Source of the DNA: Bacteroidales bacterium
GTDB taxonomy: Bacteria > Bacteroidota > Bacteroidia > Bacteroidales > Bacteroidaceae
Direction of reading: 5' to 3'
DNA: 64,000 nucleotides
NCBI GenBank assembly: GCA_012517855.1
Contig: JAAYUD010000011.1
Span: forward strand, 1 to 64,000
This document shows positions 52,922-61,349 of the stretch, piece after piece (positions within the stretch are counted from its first letter, which is position 1; every line of letters begins with the position of its first letter). The translations under genes and the position numbers were made by a program. The notes beneath the pieces are model-generated. The model ran no database searches, was not told the DNA's origin, and saw only the letters and a list, made by a program, of their open reading frames with translations.

Positions 52922-54001
52922 TTATTTTCTTTTTGTTTTGCTTTGTGCTTCTTGCGCCAGCTTTAAATTGTCTGATGCTACTGAATATGTCGGATTGATG
53001 GTTAGTGCTTTTTTGAAAGCAGAAATGGCCTCGTCATATTTTTTCATAATGCAATAGATACTCCCTAAGCTATTGTATGCTTCCGCATCTTTTGAGTCAA
53101 TTTGTATTGCTTTGTTGCAAGCATCGATAGCTTCGCTGTATTTTTTCTTTTCGCAGTATACACTTCCCAATCCTTTGTATGCTTCCGAGTCTTTCGGATC
53201 AATCTGTATTGCTTTGTTGAAAGCATTTATAGCGTCGTTATATCTTAACATCTCATCATATACGAAGCCTAAGTTGTGAAAGGCTTTGCCATTTCGGGGA
53301 TTGAGTGCTGCTGCTTTTCTAAATACTGAAATCGCCTCATAATTTCTTTCCAATTCAAAATAAGTTTCTCCCAAGTCATTGTATATTCTACTATCTTGTA
53401 GCCCCAATTGGATGGCTTTATTATAATATTTCACGGCCTCTTTATGCTTTTTTTGTTGGCTGTATGACAATCCGAGCCCATAGTTGGAATAACTATCTTT
53501 GTAGTTTAGACGAATTGCTTTTTGAAAGTTGTTTGCGGCTTCTTCATAATGTTCTTCATTAAAGGCTATTTCGCCGGTAATATACCATGCCATTGCCGGA
53601 TTTGTGTGGTATAAATCAGCTTCTTTAAGTAAGTCCATTGCGACACTGTTTCGCTTCATTTTAGCATAGAGAATGGCTTTATTGATTGTGTAGCTTTTAT
53701 TGTTGGAGTCTTTTGCCAATAGCGTATTGATCAATTGTATGGCATTATTTACTTCGCTAGGCTCTTGCTGTTGGTAATAATATACTAGGCTATTTATAAA
53801 GTAGATATCTTCGGGATATTTTGTGATGCCTTGTTGAAGAGTTTTTACATACTGTTGGTCATCTTTTGTTTTTAGGTAATTTTTGGCTTTACTTTCTAGT
53901 AATCTTGCACCATAACTAATGGGGGCGTTAGCTCCGTATGCTATGCCGACAATTATTGCAAACAAAAATGTCAAGCAGTATCTTAAATGGCTTCGTTTCA
54001 T
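52922..54001 (-). CDS. exported tetratricopeptide repeat protein
   Basis: 359 residues with a signal peptide (LRYCLTFLFAIIVGIAYG). About seven TPR units run from residue 60 to 350; the last ones are nearly identical to each other, for example EAYKGLGSVYCEKKKYSEAI and EAYNSLGSIYCIMKKYDEAI, each ending KAIQID-like. Such duplication suggests recent repeat expansion. Periplasmic scaffold or binding role; no partner is adjacent apart from convergent dinB. Confidence 0.85.
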   Translation of the reverse strand: MKRSHLRYCLTFLFAIIVGIAYGANAPISYGARLLESKAKNYLKTKDDQQYVKTLQQGITKYPEDIYFINSLVYYYQQQEPSEVNNAIQLINTLLAKDSNNKSYTINKAILYAKMKRNSVAMDLLKEADLYHTNPAMAWYITGEIAFNEEHYEEAANNFQKAIRLNYKDSYSNYGLGLSYSQQKKHKEAVKYYNKAIQLGLQDSRIYNDLGETYFELERNYEAISVFRKAAALNPRNGKAFHNLGFVYDEMLRYNDAINAFNKAIQIDPKDSEAYKGLGSVYCEKKKYSEAIDACNKAIQIDSKDAEAYNSLGSIYCIMKKYDEAISAFKKALTINPTYSVASDNLKLAQEAQSKTKRK

Positions 54002-54237
54002 GGTAATGATCTTTTAAGAAGCAAATTTAATAAATTTCAATGAAAATGCAAGAGTCTCTTTTAGAAAAGTTTACATGACTATTTCTATGTTATGGATGCC
54101 ATAAAGTAAAAATAGTTTCTATATTCCCTAAACTTTTTAATTATTCTGTTTGTAAATTGCGAGGTATTTTTGCGATGCCATCATAACATGTTTTTTATGA
54201 TAAGATTAAGAGAATACCTTTTCATAGTGTTGTAATT

Positions 54238-54380
54238 GGGGGAGAGTAGATAAAAACTCTCTCCGGCTTGTCACAAGTCAGAGAAAGTTGCTTTTGTTTA
54301 TTTTTAATTAATGTCTATTATAAATCATACAGATCTTCTGTTGTAATTTTTCCCGACTTATCGCAAGTCGAGAAGAACTT
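54238..54380. repeat. pair of related hairpin repeats
   Basis: An inverted repeat GGAGAGT/ACTCTCTCC (54241-54264) is followed by two related hairpin units, one near 54263-54290 (GGCTTG-TCA-CAAGTC) and one near 54352-54380 (CGACTT-ATCGC-AAGTCG), each followed by GAGAA. Copies are about 22 of 28 alike, 89 bp apart. The second ends in a T-run, so it could also terminate a transcript. Confidence 0.55.
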
Positions 54381-54834
54381 TTTTTATTATATATTACAAT
54401 AATATTAACTATTCATCCAATTTATAATAAACTTCTATAAGAGAGAGAGTTCCTATTTTTATCTTTCGGACTTTTTAGGACCGAAGAAATATGCTACGGT
54501 AATGAAATAAGCTGGAGCTATTTGTCACTGCCTTTCTCCTTACACGCTGCAAAGGTATGGCTATTGGTGAAATAAAACAAAGAAAGTGAGTGCTACATTT
54601 TTATTAATTTCAACGATCTTGTTAGCTACTTACGATTTCATATAAACTAATAGTCTTATGCTTGGATTCGTAACTTCTTGAGGGCGTCTAAATGTATAAT
54701 CGGAATTTCAAAGGATTAATGAAAAATTATTATGCGGTTTTTATGTGGATAGGCCTTACGTCTATTTTTATAATTCAGATGAGGGTTCACAGGCGAGAAT
54801 TGGGGTACTCATCAAATTCTATCTGCATTTCAAC

Positions 54835-55060
54835 CTTTGCCACCTCTGTATGACACCATACGGAGCTATCATACAACAGATTAATGATGCACCGTATACA
54901 ACGCCAGCGGAAAAAGATCCGAAAATCGGCCCTAGAGTATACTGTAGAGTCCTTATTTTCAGCAGACCTTTGCTTAGAACGATTCTAAATGATAGGCTAC
55001 AGGTATCTGAGGAGCAGTTTGTACACAAATGGGTGTGAACCATCTTTCTTGATAAGTACC
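54835..55060 (-). repeat. conserved module B of the dispersed element
   Basis: 226 bp on the minus strand align with 28631-28857 with one single-base gap. Conserved hairpins include GTATG/CATAC and the inner TTAGAA/TTCTAA. The module lies 412 bp from array B, whereas array A and module A are only 64 bp apart. Frames on both strands are open in both copies but with no codon-position signal. Confidence 0.75.
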
Positions 55061-55258
55061 TCTACAAGTTACTTAAGTTTGGGATAAGAACTCAAGTATT
55101 GACTATGAATTATTCTGCTCGGATTGTGGTTTTGTCGTCTCTTGTAGCTCCAATAGTTTCTGCTACGTCATCTTGTTGTTTATGAACGATATATGCTGAA
55201 ATGTATTGTTTAAGGAATATTCAAAAGCATGTTGCCTTACTTATTATTGATGTGTTGT

Positions 55259-55286
55259 GAAATGCAAATCGAACGATTCGCATTTC
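55259..55286. repeat. 28-bp inverted repeat between module B and array B
   Basis: GAAATGCAAATCG (55259-55271) pairs with CGATTCGCATTTC (55274-55286) at 12 of 13 positions around AA. There is no T-run on either side. Confidence 0.65.
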
Positions 55287-55472
55287 AACCGATTATCTTA
55301 TTACTCGATATTTGCCGTGTGCGCACTGTCTGGAAACTCTCGGGCGTGGGAATATCGATGCTGTTGCTATTGCATGGTCTTCGCGTGAGAGTAGGGGACA
55401 TTTTTGTGCACATCGTATTTAATTATGGTTATCGTATTTAAGGTATTTCTGTTGGCTCATTTAGGTTTTGTC

Positions 55473-55556
55473 GTTCCACATATGTGATTCGATCAACTCA
55501 CATATATGGAACGATCGAATCACATATGTGAGTTGATCGAATCACATATGTGGAAC
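55473..55556. repeat. palindrome array B: four 18-bp units, 22-bp period
   Basis: Units are GTTCCACATATGTGATTC (55473-55490), AACTCACATATATGGAAC (55495-55512), GAATCACATATGTGAGTT (55517-55534) and GAATCACATATGTGGAAC (55539-55556); all three spacers are GATC. Unit 4 is the exact reverse complement of unit 1. Half-sites GTTCC, GAATC and AACTC are shuffled around an ACATATGT core. The array is bracketed by GTC and GAC and folds on itself over about 36 bp per side. Confidence 0.9.
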
Positions 55557-55822
55557 GACATTCTTCTTAGGACAAAGAGATGAAACCTTCCTGATATGAA
55601 CCAATTTTCATCAGAATGTCTCACAGATCTCTCCTTTTTGGGGAGTTGTTATGGAACGCAATAAACCCTTTCATCGCTGCTCGCACGAAGAAAGACTATT
55701 CTTTTCTCTTTTGTCTAGGGGGTAAAACTTCCTTTTGATGTTTATTGCGTGTGCAAAGATTGTATCTTTCAAACGACATTGATTATCGTTTTCCTTTTAA
55801 TCGAAATGTTTTGTGCCGGAAT

Positions 55823-58126
55823 TTAGAACGGATAGCCCACAGCGAAATGGAAAGTCATATCTCGGCTGAATGAAGGATGATATATGGGATATCTCTGTGG
55901 ACCACTGGAATAAGCGGGATTAATTGCTTTCATACCAAAGTCGAAACGCAAGATGCAAAAGTCGAAATCCATGCGCATCCCAAGTCCATAAGCCATCGCT
56001 ATCTGTTTATAGAATTCGTTGAATTTAAATACACCACCCGGTTGATTCTCGTAGTTGCGTATGCTCCAAATATTACCTGCATCTATAAATGCTGCACCAC
56101 GTAATTTCCAAAATAGTCGGGAGCGAAGTTCAATGCTGCTATCGAATTTAATGTCTCCCGATTGGTCTAGATAGTTTCCATCTCCTGCAAATTTTCCCGG
56201 ACCTAACTCACGTACTGCCCATCCACGTACACTATTGGCACCTCCACTGAAGTATTGTTTCTCGAATGGCACCGTTTTCGAATTAAGATATGGTACGGCA
56301 ATGCCAAATGCGGCATGAATGGCCAAAGTGTTGCGGTGATCGAGTACTAGTTTGCGTACGTAGTCGAAATCTCCTTTCAGATATTGCGCATAAGGAATGC
56401 TGAATATGGAATATTGTCCGTTAGAATTTTTTGGAAAGGCGGCAGCTTTCGAGAGAATATAGAGCAAATTACCGGCCGACTCAAATCCTGCCCGGATAGA
56501 ATATGAATTGTCATTGTTGTTGTAATAAGTATCTTTATTGCCCAACGAATTGTAAACATAGGTGTAGCCGCAGCGGAATATGAAGCGGCTGGTATAATTA
56601 TATTGGAAGATATAATTCTGTCCTTTGTTGATATAGTTTTCTTTGAAAGTATCTGAAATCCATGGCAAGTAAATATAACTGATGTCCATAAGATCAATGC
56701 GATGTTGTATGCGTTGCTGCTGATTCCATTTATAGCTCCATGAGGCAGAAAAAACAGTACGCGAGAATTCAGGCCTCAGTTGATAATTGATTCTAAAACC
56801 GAATTCGGTAGAAGCATTGCTTTTCCTTTTGTAGTCTTTTGATATAAACGGTGCTACAAAGCGTGGAAAATTCAGGGTAGCCTCTGTTCCGTATTCGTAA
56901 TATCCATTGTTTGTATATCCTTCTAGTCCTGATATGGCTTCGTATGCTCCCCGTAGTTTCAGAGTGAGCAATTCAGATCCGTGAAAGAGATTACGATGCT
57001 GTAGCGAAACACTTGCTGCCATACCCAAATCGCCTGCGGAGTTAGTACCTTCTATTTCGAATGATGCAGATTTATTTTTGTTTGGCGTGAGCAGTAGATA
57101 ACTATTCAGCTTTGTGCTGTCTTCTGGTACTTCGGTGAATCGGATGTTTGAATAGTTAAGAGCTGAAAATCGTCCGAAATTACGGTAGGTGCGTTGTATG
57201 GCCTGGCTTTTGTATAAATCTCCTGGTGCAAAATGTAGATTGTCGATGAGCACCTTAGGCCTTAACAATAGCTTGTCTTTGAAGTATATGGGATATCCGG
57301 CATAATGTATAGAGTCGTTTATTTCGATGCCGGAAGGCGATGAAGCCTGCATCATGTCAAAATCGGTGATAATAGATACGTTATTAATATGGTATTGTCT
57401 ATAGGGAGCCGGTTTGTAATTTTTACTACCAGAGAAAGGTATAAATCGCATTTTGAGGTCTATTTCTTTGCTATTGCGTATGGTGTCGGCAACGAAAGTA
57501 ATGTATTCTTTGCTGAAATGATAATACCCGTTGTTAGTGAGAAGGTTGGCTATACGGTCACGCTCGGCGTCAATGACATTGACGTCAAAAAGCATACCTT
57601 CTTTTATAAGCGATGCCGAGGATCGGCTTTTAATGAGATCAAGTATATCTGCATCTATAGTGTCATAAGAAAAATGGCGCAGCTTGTAGGGCTGTCCTCC
57701 TTTGATGCGATAGATGAGCTCGAGTCTTTTTCGTTTCATCTTAGCCGTCAACTCCACATTGGCTCCTATATATCCTTTGTTTTGTACTGCTCGTAGTAAT
57801 TCTTTTTGCGAACGTTGGGCATCTTTTTCGTTGAAAATAATTGGTGGGGTGCCGAGTTTACGCATGGTACGGTTGATCCATTTGGTGGAATCGCGGCCCG
57901 ACATATTGTAGATGTATAGTTGCGTTTTAAATAAACTGAACCATTTGGCGTTGGTAGTCAGATGGATGTATTGTTTCAACTCGGAAGGGGGGAGATCTTC
58001 TTTGTCAGAGTAGATTTTGACTTTGTTCAGCAAAAAATCACCATCCGGAACATACTTCGTAGCCGAGCAAGCCATGATGAACAGCATGGTAAACAAAACA
58101 CATAGCGAATGACAAAATCTTCTCAT
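55823..58126 (-). CDS. TamA/BamA-like outer membrane protein (lipoprotein start)
   Basis: About 767 residues. From ATG 58126 the protein starts MRRFCHSLCVLFTMLFIMAC, a lipobox signal; the longer start at 58171 would spoil it. An N-terminal POTRA-like region is followed by a surface-antigen (D15) barrel in the C-terminal 400 residues with NSVRGWAVRELGPG (the RGF/Y-type loop of the Omp85 family) and DAGNIW, and the protein ends in Phe. Inferred role: outer-membrane protein or lipid handling, comparable to TamA. Divergent from the TrmH-family gene. Confidence 0.87.
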   Translation of the reverse strand: MRRFCHSLCVLFTMLFIMACSATKYVPDGDFLLNKVKIYSDKEDLPPSELKQYIHLTTNAKWFSLFKTQLYIYNMSGRDSTKWINRTMRKLGTPPIIFNEKDAQRSQKELLRAVQNKGYIGANVELTAKMKRKRLELIYRIKGGQPYKLRHFSYDTIDADILDLIKSRSSASLIKEGMLFDVNVIDAERDRIANLLTNNGYYHFSKEYITFVADTIRNSKEIDLKMRFIPFSGSKNYKPAPYRQYHINNVSIITDFDMMQASSPSGIEINDSIHYAGYPIYFKDKLLLRPKVLIDNLHFAPGDLYKSQAIQRTYRNFGRFSALNYSNIRFTEVPEDSTKLNSYLLLTPNKNKSASFEIEGTNSAGDLGMAASVSLQHRNLFHGSELLTLKLRGAYEAISGLEGYTNNGYYEYGTEATLNFPRFVAPFISKDYKRKSNASTEFGFRINYQLRPEFSRTVFSASWSYKWNQQQRIQHRIDLMDISYIYLPWISDTFKENYINKGQNYIFQYNYTSRFIFRCGYTYVYNSLGNKDTYYNNNDNSYSIRAGFESAGNLLYILSKAAAFPKNSNGQYSIFSIPYAQYLKGDFDYVRKLVLDHRNTLAIHAAFGIAVPYLNSKTVPFEKQYFSGGANSVRGWAVRELGPGKFAGDGNYLDQSGDIKFDSSIELRSRLFWKLRGAAFIDAGNIWSIRNYENQPGGVFKFNEFYKQIAMAYGLGMRMDFDFCILRFDFGMKAINPAYSSGPQRYPIYHPSFSRDMTFHFAVGYPF

Positions 58127-58144
58127 AATACCCCAAAAATTATG

Positions 58145-58152
58145 CAAATATA
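58145..58152 (-). promoter_or_regulatory. putative -7 box for the TamA-like gene
   Basis: Minus-strand TATATTTG, 18 bp before the ATG at 58126, which supports that start over 58171. Confidence 0.45.
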
Positions 58153-58160
58153 AGCGATAT

Positions 58161-58192
58161 TTTGGTAGCATAAAAATAATTCAATAGTTTTG
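58161..58192 (+). promoter_or_regulatory. promoter of the TrmH-family gene
   Basis: -33 TTTG (58161-58164) and -7 TAGTTTTG (58185-58192), spaced 20 bp, a full consensus match. It overlaps the upstream part of the divergent promoter. Confidence 0.6.
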
Positions 58193-58213
58193 CATCAAAT
58201 TGATACTTGCATT

Positions 58214-58984
58214 ATGATAGAATCTCGATTGAGTAAAAATAGAATAAGTTATATCCATTCTTTGGAACGTAAAAAAAACAGAAATATAGAAGGTGTCTTT
58301 CTTGCAGAAGGGGGCAAAGTTGTGGGTGATTTGATGGGGACTTTTCACTGCCTTTTTATTGCTGCAGAGAAAGAGTGGCTGGATGTTCACCCGAATGTTT
58401 GCGCCGATGAAATGTGTTGTGTATCGGAAGAAGAACTTCAACGTGCCAGTTTGATGAAAACTCCTCAGCAGGTTCTTGCTGTTTTTGCACAACGAAAAGA
58501 ATCTTTTGATATATCTTCTTTAAACAGCATCCTTTGCCTTGCGCTCGATGGCGTTCAAAACCCTGGGAATTTAGGGACTATCGTTCGCCTTGCCGATTGG
58601 TTTGGTATCGAACATATCGTATGCTCACCCGATACAGCAGATATCTATAATCCGAAAACTATTCAAGCTACAATGGGAGCTATGGCACATGTCAAGACTC
58701 ATTATATGGAATTGTCTTCGTTTTTTGAAATGCTGCCCGAAAATGTTCCAATTTATGGGACATTGCTTAATGGAAACAATATATATGAGGAAAAGTTAAC
58801 GCCTTACGGCGTTATTGTGATGGGTAATGAAGGAAGAGGTATACGACCGGAAACGGAAACATTTGTTAATCGCCGTTTGTATATTCCCAATTATCCTCAG
58901 AATAGATTGACTACCGATTCTCTTAATGTAGCTATTGCTACGTCAATCGTATGCGCTGAGTTCCGGCGACAGGCTGTTTATTGA
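58214..58984 (+). CDS. TrmH/SpoU-family RNA 2'-O-methyltransferase
   Basis: About 256 residues. The substrate-binding N-terminus (FLAEGGKVVGDL) leads to the SPOUT knot: LDGVQNPGNLGTIVRLADWFG, then VMGNEGRGIRPE and the closing PNYPQNRLTTDSLNVAIATSI. It methylates ribose in rRNA or tRNA; the target cannot be told from sequence. ATG 58214 fits the promoter at 58161-58192; the TTG at 58190 lies inside that promoter. The last 47 bases overlap the convergent small gene. Confidence 0.92.
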   Translation: MIESRLSKNRISYIHSLERKKNRNIEGVFLAEGGKVVGDLMGTFHCLFIAAEKEWLDVHPNVCADEMCCVSEEELQRASLMKTPQQVLAVFAQRKESFDISSLNSILCLALDGVQNPGNLGTIVRLADWFGIEHIVCSPDTADIYNPKTIQATMGAMAHVKTHYMELSSFFEMLPENVPIYGTLLNGNNIYEEKLTPYGVIVMGNEGRGIRPETETFVNRRLYIPNYPQNRLTTDSLNVAIATSIVCAEFRRQAVY

Positions 58985-59192
58985 TACAGTTGTATGGAGA
59001 GTAGTGATATGCTACCAGTTTACCTTCTTCTTCAACAATTTTGATAAGTCCGTCTAGCCAGATAGTCGCCGCCAATTCTTGTTCGAACGGATATTTTCGT
59101 TTGAACTCGCCATTTTCCAATTCTATTATCTGCTTGACCAGAATATTGCCATTCATCAATTGCAATAATGGAGATGCATAGCGGTGTTTCAT
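58938..59192 (-). CDS. small conserved protein following the DUF4296 gene
   Basis: 84 residues, no signal peptide. I do not recognise a named family. Its ATG overlaps the stop of the DUF4296 gene by one base (TAATG), so it is translationally coupled, and its 3' end overlaps the convergent methyltransferase gene by 47 bp. The sequence is ordinary for a cytoplasmic protein (for example ATIWLDGLIKIVEEEGKL). Coupling is the main reason to call it a gene. Confidence 0.7.
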   Translation of the reverse strand: MKHRYASPLLQLMNGNILVKQIIELENGEFKRKYPFEQELAATIWLDGLIKIVEEEGKLVAYHYSPYNCINKQPVAGTQRIRLT

Positions 59193-60304
59193 TATTTTGT
59201 TTTCTTTGTTGGAATCGGATATTTCGACTTGTTTTGTTGTATTTGTTTCTCGAGCGCTTGTTGTCTGAGTTGATATCCGTGTGGAGTGGGAGAGTCTGTG
59301 CGTCTCTTGTTTAGCTCTTCGGGCATTAGTCTATGAATACCTTGTATCACCGCTTTTGATGTATCGACTTTTGTGGCATTCGGAACTTTACCTCCAGGAG
59401 TGCTCGGTATGTGTTGACCAATATTGGCAGGTGCTGCCTGCGGTATGGGTTGCCCGTTTGGTTGCATTTGTCCATTGGGTGGCATTGGATGTCCGTTTGG
59501 CATATTACCAGGCATATTATTGTTGGGAGCACTTGGCATTAGTGCATTGCCATGTGCATGATAGCGTTTTAATGCTTTCGTTTGAATGACAATAGCTCCC
59601 TGTACTCCCTTTGGAACATAAATAAAACCATTTATTTTTCGAATGGGAATAGGCTGATTGTTTTGAACTCTTAGCGAGCGATTGCCCGAACCCATAAGTT
59701 GAGCGATCTGAGTTACTGTACTGTCGTTTTGGTAACAAATACTTAATGCCATTGTGGCACCTCCATTCATCATTCCTGTAGAAATGAAGTTCACGTTCCA
59801 TTCAAATGCATCTCTTGGATGGAAAGTCGAATCGGGGGAAATAGAAAAAACCATTTTATTATGCATATCGTCATCTGTCAGACGAGTATTTTTGGCGAAT
59901 GTCCAAATGTTCAAACTGTCTCCGGATGCAGCTCCTATTGGATTGCGTTGTGATTTGGTTATCAACTTATTCATCTTGTTGATATTCGATTTCAACCGGT
60001 CTTGAACTTTTTTATAAATGTCAGACATGTCTTCCGTATGTCTGCAATACCATACCATTGACGAGTCGAAGTCTGCTTCCGAAATACCGTATTTGTCGAA
60101 AACTCCTTGAACGTAGTAGCGCTGTTTATACATCTGGTCAGGAGGAAGATTCTCTGCCATAGAACGAGCAAGGTGATAGTCGTACAATACGTCTTCCATC
60201 TTTCCCTTTGAAAGTACATTCTTGGGACGGCGTTCGCAACTCGTAACAGAGACGAGCAGCATAGCAATAAAAAGAAGGAAGAAGTATTGTGGGGAATTCT
60301 TCAT
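59192..60304 (-). CDS. DUF4296-domain lipoprotein
   Basis: 370 residues. Signal peptide with lipobox near 23 (MLLVSVTSC). The DUF4296 domain occupies about 30-115 (MEDVLYDYHLARSMAENLP, VFDKYGISEADFDSSMVWY). A central region of about 130 residues is unassigned, and residues 265-320 are a Pro/Asn/Gln/Met-rich low-complexity stretch (MPGNMPNGHPMPPNGQMQ). It is linked to lspA by 19 bp; DUF4296 genes next to lspA are common in Bacteroidales. Confidence 0.85.
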   Translation of the reverse strand: MKNSPQYFFLLFIAMLLVSVTSCERRPKNVLSKGKMEDVLYDYHLARSMAENLPPDQMYKQRYYVQGVFDKYGISEADFDSSMVWYCRHTEDMSDIYKKVQDRLKSNINKMNKLITKSQRNPIGAASGDSLNIWTFAKNTRLTDDDMHNKMVFSISPDSTFHPRDAFEWNVNFISTGMMNGGATMALSICYQNDSTVTQIAQLMGSGNRSLRVQNNQPIPIRKINGFIYVPKGVQGAIVIQTKALKRYHAHGNALMPSAPNNNMPGNMPNGHPMPPNGQMQPNGQPIPQAAPANIGQHIPSTPGGKVPNATKVDTSKAVIQGIHRLMPEELNKRRTDSPTPHGYQLRQQALEKQIQQNKSKYPIPTKKTK

Positions 60305-60323
60305 GACACAGGATAATAATTAT

Positions 60324-60947
60324 TTATTTGAGCTGTTTGAAAGATGCGTTGAAGTATTTGCTATAAAAGATAATCAGTGCGATAATTCCACAACTGATGC
60401 ACGAGTCTGCAAAATTAAATATCGGACTGAAGAAAATAAAATGTTCTCCTCCCACAACCGGCATCCACATAGGCCAGTATGTATCAATAATAGGGAAATA
60501 AAACATGTCTACGACTTTGCCGTAAAGCAGTGAAGAGTATCCACCTACTGCTGGAAAAAGAGATGCTATTTGGGTATTGGTGCTCTCGTTGAAGATTACA
60601 CCATAGAACATACTATCGACAATATTTCCTACTGCACCTGTAAATATGAGCGATACACAGATGATGAAGCCTGTTTTTGCACCATTTTTTACCATCTTAT
60701 GCAGGTACCATCCAATGAGGATGACAGCGGCAATACGAAAAGTTGTCAGAAATAGCTTTCCGAACAATTCCATTCCGAAAGCCATTCCGTTGTTTTCGGT
60801 GAAGTAAATATAAAACCAATTGGCAATACGAATATTATCGTGAAGATACATATGTGTCTTCACGATAATTTTAATTGTTTGGTCAATGATAAGTGTACCG
60901 ATAATGACGATCCATGCGATACGTCCTTTCGTAAAAAAATCTTTCAT
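60324..60947 (-). CDS. lspA: signal peptidase II
   Basis: Inner-membrane aspartyl protease that removes lipoprotein signal peptides; needed for the many lipoproteins in this window. 207 residues, longer than the 164 of Escherichia coli because of a loop at about 118-168. Catalytic aspartates are D111 (GNIVDSMFYG) and D181 (FNFADSCI). Start codon overlaps the previous stop by one base, coupling it to the DksA/TraR-like gene. Confidence 0.95.
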   Translation of the reverse strand: MKDFFTKGRIAWIVIIGTLIIDQTIKIIVKTHMYLHDNIRIANWFYIYFTENNGMAFGMELFGKLFLTTFRIAAVILIGWYLHKMVKNGAKTGFIICVSLIFTGAVGNIVDSMFYGVIFNESTNTQIASLFPAVGGYSSLLYGKVVDMFYFPIIDTYWPMWMPVVGGEHFIFFSPIFNFADSCISCGIIALIIFYSKYFNASFKQLK

Positions 60948-61327
60948 TAATGAAAACCTTTTTGTTTGGCTTCAACACTGAGTGTCGCATGAGGTACGGC
61001 ACGAAGTCGTTCGGCCGGAATCAATTTGCCTGTAGCCCGACATATTCCGTATGTTTTATTTTCAATACGTACCAACGCAGCTTGTAATTCTTTTATAAAT
61101 TTGAGTTGGCGAGCTGCCAAACGGGTAGTCTCTTCTTTAGACAATGTATTGGCACCTTCTTCGAGCACTTTATACGTGGGTGATGTGTCATCGGTGTCAT
61201 TACCGTCGGTTCCCATCAGGCTCTTTTTGAGCATATCATAATCACGTTGTGCTAATCCCAGCTTCTCATTGATTATAGCACGGAATTCTTCGAGCTCCGT
61301 GTCGGAATATCTCGTCTTTTCTGCCAT
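60947..61327 (-). CDS. DksA/TraR-family protein lacking the zinc finger
   Basis: 126 residues. The coiled-coil half and the C-terminal YGICRATGKLIPAERLRAVPHATL match DksA/TraR-type proteins, which bind RNA polymerase in the secondary channel. Only one of the four zinc-binding cysteines is present (C in YGIC); the second pair is replaced by SVEA. This seems normal for the Bacteroidales version and implies a zinc-free fold. It sits between ileS and lspA in one operon. Confidence 0.88.
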   Translation of the reverse strand: MAEKTRYSDTELEEFRAIINEKLGLAQRDYDMLKKSLMGTDGNDTDDTSPTYKVLEEGANTLSKEETTRLAARQLKFIKELQAALVRIENKTYGICRATGKLIPAERLRAVPHATLSVEAKQKGFH

Positions 61328-61349
61328 TTTTTTCGGTTTTATATTATTA

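Larger units (their letters stand above)
54002..55822. other. 1.8-kb gene-free region with repeats
   Basis: The longest non-coding stretch of the window. It contains paired hairpin repeats (54238-54380), module B (54835-55060), a 28-bp inverted repeat (55259-55286) and palindrome array B (55473-55556). Frames at 54745-55038, 54819-55043 and 55229-55441 overlap these repeats and were rejected. No tRNA or known ncRNA is recognised. Confidence 0.7.

Noticed and set aside
54745-55038. 97-codon frame over module B, similar to the antisense frame in module A
   Set aside because: Same reasons; the shared stretch is limited to the module and the upstream half has no counterpart in copy A.
55229-55441. 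70-codon frame with hydrophobic content
   Set aside because: Contains the 28-bp inverted repeat and no known features; likely chance.
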